Source: Bacillus pumilus
Lineage (GTDB): Bacteria; Bacillota; Bacilli; Bacillales; Bacillaceae
Assembly (NCBI RefSeq): GCF_900186955.1
Contig: NZ_LT906438.1
Coordinates: 3,534,001-3,598,000, forward strand
Direction: 5' to 3'
Length of the DNA: 64,000 nucleotides
Shown piece by piece: positions 58,101-64,000 of the stretch; within the stretch, counting starts at the first letter, position 1; each line of letters starts with the position of its first letter. The position numbers were made by a program, and so were the translations under genes. Below the pieces are notes generated by a model. The model searched no databases, had not been told where the DNA came from, and saw only the letters and a program-made list of their open reading frames with translations.

Positions 58101-58121
58101 GCCGGCTGATGAGCCGGCTTT
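58101..58121 (+). terminator. Terminator after ywcA
   Basis: GCCGGCT-GATG-AGCCGGC is a perfect 7-bp stem with T-rich tail. The same hairpin with its loop recurs at 58780. Confidence 0.87.
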
Positions 58122-58140
58122 CTTTGTGTTGTTCTTTTCC

Positions 58141-58284
58141 TTAGTAAGGTATAAATTGACCTTTTAACTTATTTTTATACTTCTCTAATCTGGCAAACCT
58201 TCTACGTGTGATCAAAGAGCAGCATGTGACGAGGATCAACAAAATTTCATGCTCTTCCCCTCTATTATCAATCACACTTTTCAT
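58141..58284 (-). CDS. Unannotated 47-residue protein with a perfect ribosome site
   Basis: AAGGAGGTGAT, an almost complete match to the 16S rRNA 3' end, lies 8 bases before the ATG. The frame reads MKSVIDNRGEEHEILLILVT then CCSLITRRRFARLEKYKNKL and KGQFIPY, stop. A short hydrophobic stretch with CC followed by RRR and a basic helix suggests a peripheral or single-pass membrane peptide. No family recognised. It is opposite in direction to ywcA and the DUF4288 gene. Confidence 0.6.
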   Translation of the reverse strand: MKSVIDNRGEEHEILLILVTCCSLITRRRFARLEKYKNKLKGQFIPY

Positions 58285-58435
58285 CCCTATCACCTCCTTT
58301 TTATGTGTGTTCAAACATCCTCCTACACAACATCATTCATATGTTATCATTTTATACACATACTGGAAATCATTTCACATGTTGAGAAACTCTCATTTGA
58401 ACAAAAAAAGCTGCAAGAAAGAAGTGACATTACTT

Positions 58436-58774
58436 ATGCGTCAGATATATTCTGCCAAGTTATTATTCGAATCCATCTCATCACCAAGCAGTATACCCGA
58501 TAAAATATTTGAAGAACGAATCATTTTGGTGCGAGCAAAAAACCATTGTAAAGTAAAGGATATTGTCAAAAAAAGCTTTCCAGAAGAAACCTTTGAGAAT
58601 GCTGAAGGCGGACAAACGACCATTAAATTAGCAGCCATATTAGATGTCTTTGAGCTTGTAGATGACTTAGATCAAGAACCACTGCATTTAAGTGAGGTGT
58701 ACAGCCGCCACCTTATTTTTGATAAAGAAACATCAGCGAAAGAAGCCATCGAGGCTTATTCTTTAGACAAATAA
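58436..58774 (+). CDS. DUF4288-like protein
   Basis: ~112 residues: RQIYSAKLLFESISSPSSIP, FEERIILVRAKNHCKVKDIV, FELVDDLDQEPLHLSEVYSR. The 'sAKLLFE...FEERIiL...YSR' pattern fits DUF4288, unknown function. Ribosome site weak (GAAGTGA ten bases before the ATG; an alternative GTG is 12 bases earlier). The long open frame further upstream covers the minus-strand small gene and is rejected as coding. Confidence 0.68.
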   Translation: MRQIYSAKLLFESISSPSSIPDKIFEERIILVRAKNHCKVKDIVKKSFPEETFENAEGGQTTIKLAAILDVFELVDDLDQEPLHLSEVYSRHLIFDKETSAKEAIEAYSLDK

Positions 58775-58779
58775 AAGAA

Positions 58780-58803
58780 GCCGGCTGATGAGCCGGCTTT
58801 TTA
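58780..58803. terminator. Terminator between the DUF4288 gene and the NTF2-like gene
   Basis: Same GCCGGCT-GATG-AGCCGGC hairpin as after ywcA, with T-rich flanks on both sides, serving two convergent genes. Confidence 0.88.
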
Positions 58804-58804
58804 T

Positions 58805-59179
58805 TTAATAGCGCTGAAATAACTCTGGATTTTTCGGAACGTTTTCTAAATAAACGATTTTTCCTTTGTCGTCCAGTTGTGCAATATCAATTCCTTCTGC
58901 TGTATAAACACGGCCATCCGAAAGTTTTCCACAAACGGCCCAGTTGGTTTCATACTTTCCGTCTTCTCTTTTTTTCCATCCATCCCACATATGCTTGATG
59001 TCTTCATGCACGTGGAAAAATGTGTTTAAAAACTGTGTAAACGCTTGGATCCCAGGCTTCTCTGCACCATTTAAGACAATCATGACATCGTCAGAAAACA
59101 ATGCGAGCAATTCATCCATTTGCTCCTGCCCTTTTCCAGCTTCATCGTAGCGGCGAAAATACGTATCGAGCACTTCCAT
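58805..59179 (-). CDS. NTF2/SnoaL-like protein
   Basis: 124 residues with the cone-shaped NTF2 fold pattern: a helical start (VLDTYFRRYDEAGKGQEQMD), ELLALFSDDVMIVLNGAEKP, FHVHEDIKHMWDGWKKREDG, and YETNWAVCGKLSDGRVYTAE with GIDIAQLDDKGKIVYLENVP. Such proteins bind or isomerise small molecules; the substrate is unknown. AAAGGAG lies 8 bases before the ATG. Single gene. Confidence 0.8.
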   Translation of the reverse strand: MEVLDTYFRRYDEAGKGQEQMDELLALFSDDVMIVLNGAEKPGIQAFTQFLNTFFHVHEDIKHMWDGWKKREDGKYETNWAVCGKLSDGRVYTAEGIDIAQLDDKGKIVYLENVPKNPELFQRY

Positions 59180-59274
59180 TGTTCATTCTCCTTTATTTAC
59201 CTGTCATTTCGACAATAATCGAACAATTTGATTGTACACAATTGTTTCTCACCTGTCTATTTTCCCCGAAATCA

Positions 59275-59303
59275 GAAAAGACATGAATTGAGTCAATCCA
59301 TGT
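59275..59303 (-). terminator. Terminator after thiE
   Basis: On the minus strand AGACATG-ATTGA and TCAAT-CATGTCT pair with one mismatch, followed by TTTTC. Confidence 0.75.
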
Positions 59304-59313
59304 CTCCTCCAGA

Positions 59314-60793
<1,480 letters not shown>

Positions 60794-60810
60794 CTGTATC
60801 GTCCTCCCTT

Positions 60811-61698
60811 TTACTCTGCTCCCCATACATAGGATTTCGTATGCTTTAACCATTCTCTTGCCGCAAACGACAAATAGCGATCCTTTCGCCAAATGACTCC
60901 TAAATGCCATGGGATCGACGTATTTAAGGAAATGACTTTCACCTTTTCAGGATCAAGATCACGGCAGATCCGCTCAGGCAGAAGGCCAATTCCCAAGTTC
61001 TCGGCTACCATCTCACTAATGAAATCCCATTGAGACGTTTCATAAATGACATTGGGCCGGAAGCCCGCATTCATACATTCATTCAATATCCGGCTATGCA
61101 GAACAAAGTCTTCTCGAAAGAAAATAAAGGACTCTTCCTTTAAATCAGCTAAATCAACCTTATCTCGACCTGCCATCGGATGTGATGGATGCGTCACGAG
61201 CTTCATGTCCTCTTTAATAATGGTGTACGTATGAAAGATTTTATCATTTGCAGGCAGAACAATGACACCAATATCTAACGAACCATCTTCGACCCCTTCC
61301 TCTACTTTAATAGAGCCGTGCTCCACTAATTGAAATGTGACATCAGGATACTGCTGACGAAATTCTCCCATGACATTCGGGAAAAAACTCGATCCAATCA
61401 TCGGCGGCAGCCCGATGCGAATATGCCCTTTTTTGACATTCATTAGATCATTTAGCTCGCTCGTTAAATTTTGAAATGATTGTGTGATTTCACTCGCCTG
61501 GGTATACATCGTTTGTCCAGCATCTGTCATTTCAACCTGCCGGCCATTCCGATAAAACAACTGCACCCCCAGCTCATCCTCGAGATTTTTGACCATCTTG
61601 GAAATGGTAGGCTGCGACACATAAAGAGATTGTGATGCTTTTGTGAAGCTTTTTAACCTCGCCACTTCTAAGAAATATGTTAAATGTCTAATGTCCAC
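60811..61698 (-). CDS. ywbI: LysR-family regulator (CidR/YwbI-like)
   Basis: ~295-residue LysR regulator: winged HTH ([22 protein letters not shown], then [20 protein letters not shown]) and a PBP2-like effector domain. The GTG start lies after GGAAGGG; longer in-frame starts overlap the site. Divergent from cidA/cidB-type genes as in B. subtilis ywbI-ywbHG, where it is the regulator responding to acetate/overflow metabolism (CidR). Effector not shown here. Confidence 0.88.
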   Translation of the reverse strand: MDIRHLTYFLEVARLKSFTKASQSLYVSQPTISKMVKNLEDELGVQLFYRNGRQVEMTDAGQTMYTQASEITQSFQNLTSELNDLMNVKKGHIRIGLPPMIGSSFFPNVMGEFRQQYPDVTFQLVEHGSIKVEEGVEDGSLDIGVIVLPANDKIFHTYTIIKEDMKLVTHPSHPMAGRDKVDLADLKEESFIFFREDFVLHSRILNECMNAGFRPNVIYETSQWDFISEMVAENLGIGLLPERICRDLDPEKVKVISLNTSIPWHLGVIWRKDRYLSFAAREWLKHTKSYVWGAE

Positions 61699-61863
61699 AT
61701 GACTCACCCTTCCTATAGACAAAAGGAATACTAATTATTCGATATATGTATTTTACCTATAACTGAACGTGCTGTACACTTTAAAGTAAGCTAATCAATT
61801 GGAACGTTGTCATGTTTTTGTGAAACAGTGAACAATTTATATAGAAAAAGGAGTGAACAGAAA

Positions 61864-62247
61864 GTGAAATTGCTCAAAACGCCGCTGATTGCTGTCCTTC
61901 AGATTATGGCTTTGTTTGTTTTTGCGAAATTGATGAATGTGCTCGCGGCCTTTTTGCATTTAAGAATACCGGGTACGATTTTAGGCATTCTGGTCATTTT
62001 CTTATTACTTCATTTTAAAATCATTCAATTAAAATGGATTGAACTTGGTGCCGTATGGCTGCTCGGAGAACTGCTGCTATTCTTTATCCCATCAGCCGTT
62101 GGTGTCATTGATTATGGAACATTGATTTCTCAATCTGGTACAAGTATTGTCCTTGTCGTCTTACTGAGTACCTTTGTCGTCATGCTCTCGACTGGTATCA
62201 TGACGCAAATGATTGCGAAAAGAAAGGAGCGGAAAAAGCTATGTTAG
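61864..62247 (+). CDS. ywbH: CidA/LrgA-type holin-like protein (YwbH)
   Basis: 127 residues, four helices: LIAVLQIMALFVFAKLMNVL, LRIPGTILGILVIFLLLHFK (LrgA signature), WIELGAVWLLGELLLFFIPS and SIVLVVLLSTFVVMLSTG. Thought to make membrane lesions or pores tied to overflow metabolism and lysis. The GTG start follows AAAGGAG by 10 bases. Overlaps ywbG by 7 bases. Confidence 0.9.
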   Translation: MKLLKTPLIAVLQIMALFVFAKLMNVLAAFLHLRIPGTILGILVIFLLLHFKIIQLKWIELGAVWLLGELLLFFIPSAVGVIDYGTLISQSGTSIVLVVLLSTFVVMLSTGIMTQMIAKRKERKKLC

Positions 62248-62921
62248 TTGGCGCACTATTTCTGATCTTAACGGTTCTTTTATATCTCGGATCAAAAGCG
62301 GTGTATAAACGGCATCCGAAGGTCTATGTCTCACCATTACTTGTGACACCGCTTGTCCTTGTCGTCTTTCTGTTAATCGTCAACATTCCTTACGATGCAT
62401 ACAATCAAGGCGGGAAATGGCTCACGAATATGCTTCAGCCTGCGACTGTTGCTTTTGCCATTCCTTTATATAAGTATTTTCACATTCTGAAGAAGCATGC
62501 AGCGGAAATTATTTTGAATGTGGCTTGCGGTTCTGTCATTGCGATTCTATCTACGGCATTTATCGCGAAGTTGTTTCATTTGGATACAGGCCTTATTGAA
62601 AGTCTTGTTCCAAGGTCGGTCACAACACCAGTGGCGATGAGTGTGTCAGAAATGATTGGCGGGATGCCGTCCGTTACGGCAGTATTCGTCATTTTAACCG
62701 CACTGTTTGGGTCAATCATCGGTCCAATGATCATTCGTTATTTCCGTATTGATAATGACATTGCCATGGGCGTCCTGCTTGGTACTGGTGCACACGGGGC
62801 AGGAACATCGAAGGCATTTGAAATGAGCTCCGTCTCAGGGACGATCTCAAGTGTGTCAATGATTCTTTCAGCCATAATTACATTATGTGCAGCACCTCTC
62901 CTCATGTCGTTTGCCTTATAA
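62241..62921 (+). CDS. ywbG: CidB/LrgB-type membrane protein (YwbG)
   Basis: 226 residues with seven or more helices; LrgB hallmarks are PATVAFAIPLYKYFHILKKH, ESLVPRSVTTPVAMSVSEMI, GGMPSVTAVFVILTALFGSI and GTGAHGAGTSKAFEMSSVSG. Works with the CidA-like partner. Confidence 0.93.
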   Translation: MLVGALFLILTVLLYLGSKAVYKRHPKVYVSPLLVTPLVLVVFLLIVNIPYDAYNQGGKWLTNMLQPATVAFAIPLYKYFHILKKHAAEIILNVACGSVIAILSTAFIAKLFHLDTGLIESLVPRSVTTPVAMSVSEMIGGMPSVTAVFVILTALFGSIIGPMIIRYFRIDNDIAMGVLLGTGAHGAGTSKAFEMSSVSGTISSVSMILSAIITLCAAPLLMSFAL

Positions 62922-62957
62922 AAAAAGCCATTTCCTTTATCAGAAAATGGCTTTTTT
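62919..62957. terminator. Bidirectional terminator after ywbG
   Basis: AAAAAAGCCATTT and AAATGGCTTTTTT form a long stem with T-runs on both strands. Confidence 0.92.
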
Positions 62958-62958
62958 C

Positions 62959-64000
62959 TTATGCTTGTATGAAGACAACCTTTAAATAATTTCCTTCTGG
63001 ATAATTCTTCGTCGTACGGAAATCCTCAGGAAGTGTATATTCTTCAAGGATACGATAGGTTTGTCCTGATTCTTTAAAGGCCTGCGCAATAAATCCTTTG
63101 AATTTCTTCATACCAAATGCACTGCTATTCGTTGATGCCACAATGACGCCGTTCTCAGCTGTGATTTGGATAGCTTCTTTTAATAGCTTCTTATAATCCT
63201 TCGCCGCACTGAATGTGTGCTTTTTCGTGCGTGCAAAGGATGGCGGATCTAAGATGACAAGATCATAGGTCCATCCTTTTTTCGCAGCAAACGGAAAGTA
63301 CTTAAAGACGTCCATGACTTTAATATCCTGCCCGTCCACAACTATATCGTTGACTTCAAACTGTTCAGATGTTTTTTTCAAACTGCGGTTTGCGACATCT
63401 ACACTTGTCGTCCTGCTCGCTCCGCCAAGCGCTGCTGCCACGGAGAAAGCACCTGTGTAAGAAAATGTATTGAGCACGGTCTTTCCTTTTGCATAGCGAT
63501 CTCGAATTGCTTTTCTCACATGACGTTGATCAAGAAAAATGCCTGTCATCGCACCATCATTTAAGTAAACCGCTACGTTCATGCCATTTTCTTTCACGAT
63601 GAGAGGAAATTGACCTTTCTCCCCTTTTACAAAATCATCATCTTCTATATACTGTCCCGACGTATCAAATCGTTTCTTTTCATAAATGCCTTTATAGTCT
63701 GGATATACATGCTCAAGTGCAGCCAATACTTCCGCCTTGAATGTATAAACTCCTTCGCTATACCACTGGATGAGATAGAAGCCGTCATAATGATCAATCG
63801 TGAGCCCGCCAATGCCATCTCCCTCTCCGTTGAACACACGGAAAGCAGTCGTCTGTGCATCATGAAATAAATGCGTTCTGCTTTTCGCTGCCTGCTCAAG
63901 CTTGGAGACAAAAAAGGCATGGTCTATTTTTTCGTTGGCATCAAAGGTGAGTACCCAGCCGATCCCTTTATTTTGCACACCATAATACCCTTTTCCTAAA
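62959..64000 (-). CDS. ywbD: rRNA large-subunit methyltransferase, partial (YwbD/RlmI family)
   Basis: Runs off the right edge: the frame continues as LGKGYYGVQNKG up to the last bases, so the N-terminal PUA domain is missing. Visible is the RlmI-type EEHEEE domain (FRVFNGEGDGIGGLTIDHYDGF) and the SAM domain (VLNTFSYTGAFSVAAALGGA, VDVANRSLKK, DLVILDPPSFARTKK, VIVASTNSSAF). This is the RlmI/RlmL-like family that methylates 23S rRNA. Position beside ywbG/ywbH supports ywbD. Confidence 0.9.
   Translation of the reverse strand, partial: LGKGYYGVQNKGIGWVLTFDANEKIDHAFFVSKLEQAAKSRTHLFHDAQTTAFRVFNGEGDGIGGLTIDHYDGFYLIQWYSEGVYTFKAEVLAALEHVYPDYKGIYEKKRFDTSGQYIEDDDFVKGEKGQFPLIVKENGMNVAVYLNDGAMTGIFLDQRHVRKAIRDRYAKGKTVLNTFSYTGAFSVAAALGGASRTTSVDVANRSLKKTSEQFEVNDIVVDGQDIKVMDVFKYFPFAAKKGWTYDLVILDPPSFARTKKHTFSAAKDYKKLLKEAIQITAENGVIVASTNSSAFGMKKFKGFIAQAFKESGQTYRILEEYTLPEDFRTTKNYPEGNYLKVVFIQA

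Noticed and set aside
58208..58435. Long upstream extension of the DUF4288 reading frame
   Set aside because: It has no ribosome site, unlikely composition, and lies opposite the well-supported 47-codon gene.
60794..60810. TPP riboswitch before thiM
   Set aside because: Only 17 bases separate thiM from the LysR gene; no room for a riboswitch and none seen upstream of the LysR gene.

Overview
The window is a chromosomal segment from a low-GC, spore-forming Bacillus. Gene order closely follows the ywfA-bac-sps-gerQ-ywd-sac-vpr-ywc-qox-gal-ywcBA-thi-ywb stretch of the B. subtilis chromosome. Local differences (bacG inverted, bacE absent, extra genes) fit the B. pumilus / safensis / altitudinis group. 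That species call is inference from remembered homologues. I see no rRNA, tRNA, CRISPR array or intact insertion sequence.

Layout. 1-5959: end of a ywfA-type exporter, then the bacilysin genes bacABCD-bacF reading right, with bacG convergent. 6062-16215: the leftward spsA-L operon for a sialic-acid/rhamnose-type spore polysaccharide. 16391-25136: a Yip1-like membrane protein, gerQ, a cupin gene, ywdKJI, an aldehyde dehydrogenase, ung-ywdF, a stress-type protein and pdxK. 25185-31142: a secreted esterase under a cre-like site, ywdA, and the sucrose operon sacT-sacP-sacA with its RAT antiterminator, then ywcI. 31320-31594: a cluster of DnaA boxes in front of the secreted protease gene vpr. 34150-42282: ywcH-nfrA1, rodA, ywcE and the quinol oxidase qoxABCD. 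42799-48639: galK-galE-galT plus an M24-like pseudo-peptidase, with a divergent AraC regulator. 48675-49939: two small genes and a 46-codon SinI/SlrA-type antirepressor gene preceded by a Spo0A box.

49940-56241 looks like an accessory insertion between slrA and ywcBA, where I expect ywcC and no more. It holds a methyltransferase/glycosyltransferase pair, a decayed IS1182-type transposase, a rap-phr quorum-sensing pair whose Phr precursor carries up to four signalling-pentapeptide-like units, a ComA-box-like palindrome, a secreted protein with a long hydrophobic core next to a divergent small membrane protein, and a SEC-C/YkgJ protein. After it the backbone resumes with ywcB-ywcA, a 47-codon gene with a perfect Shine-Dalgarno, a DUF4288-like gene, an NTF2-like gene, thiM-thiE, a LysR regulator divergent from cidA/cidB-type genes, and an rRNA methyltransferase cut by the right edge.

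Themes. Many genes serve stationary phase: antibiotic (bac), spore surface (sps, gerQ, ywcE), matrix/motility switching (slrA), peptide signalling (rap-phr), and secreted hydrolases (vpr, esterase). Vpr-type proteases are known to mature Phr peptides, so vpr and phr may be functionally linked. The strongest candidates for something undescribed are the multi-pentapeptide Phr with its neighbours, and the ywcC-less slrA with a Spo0A box.
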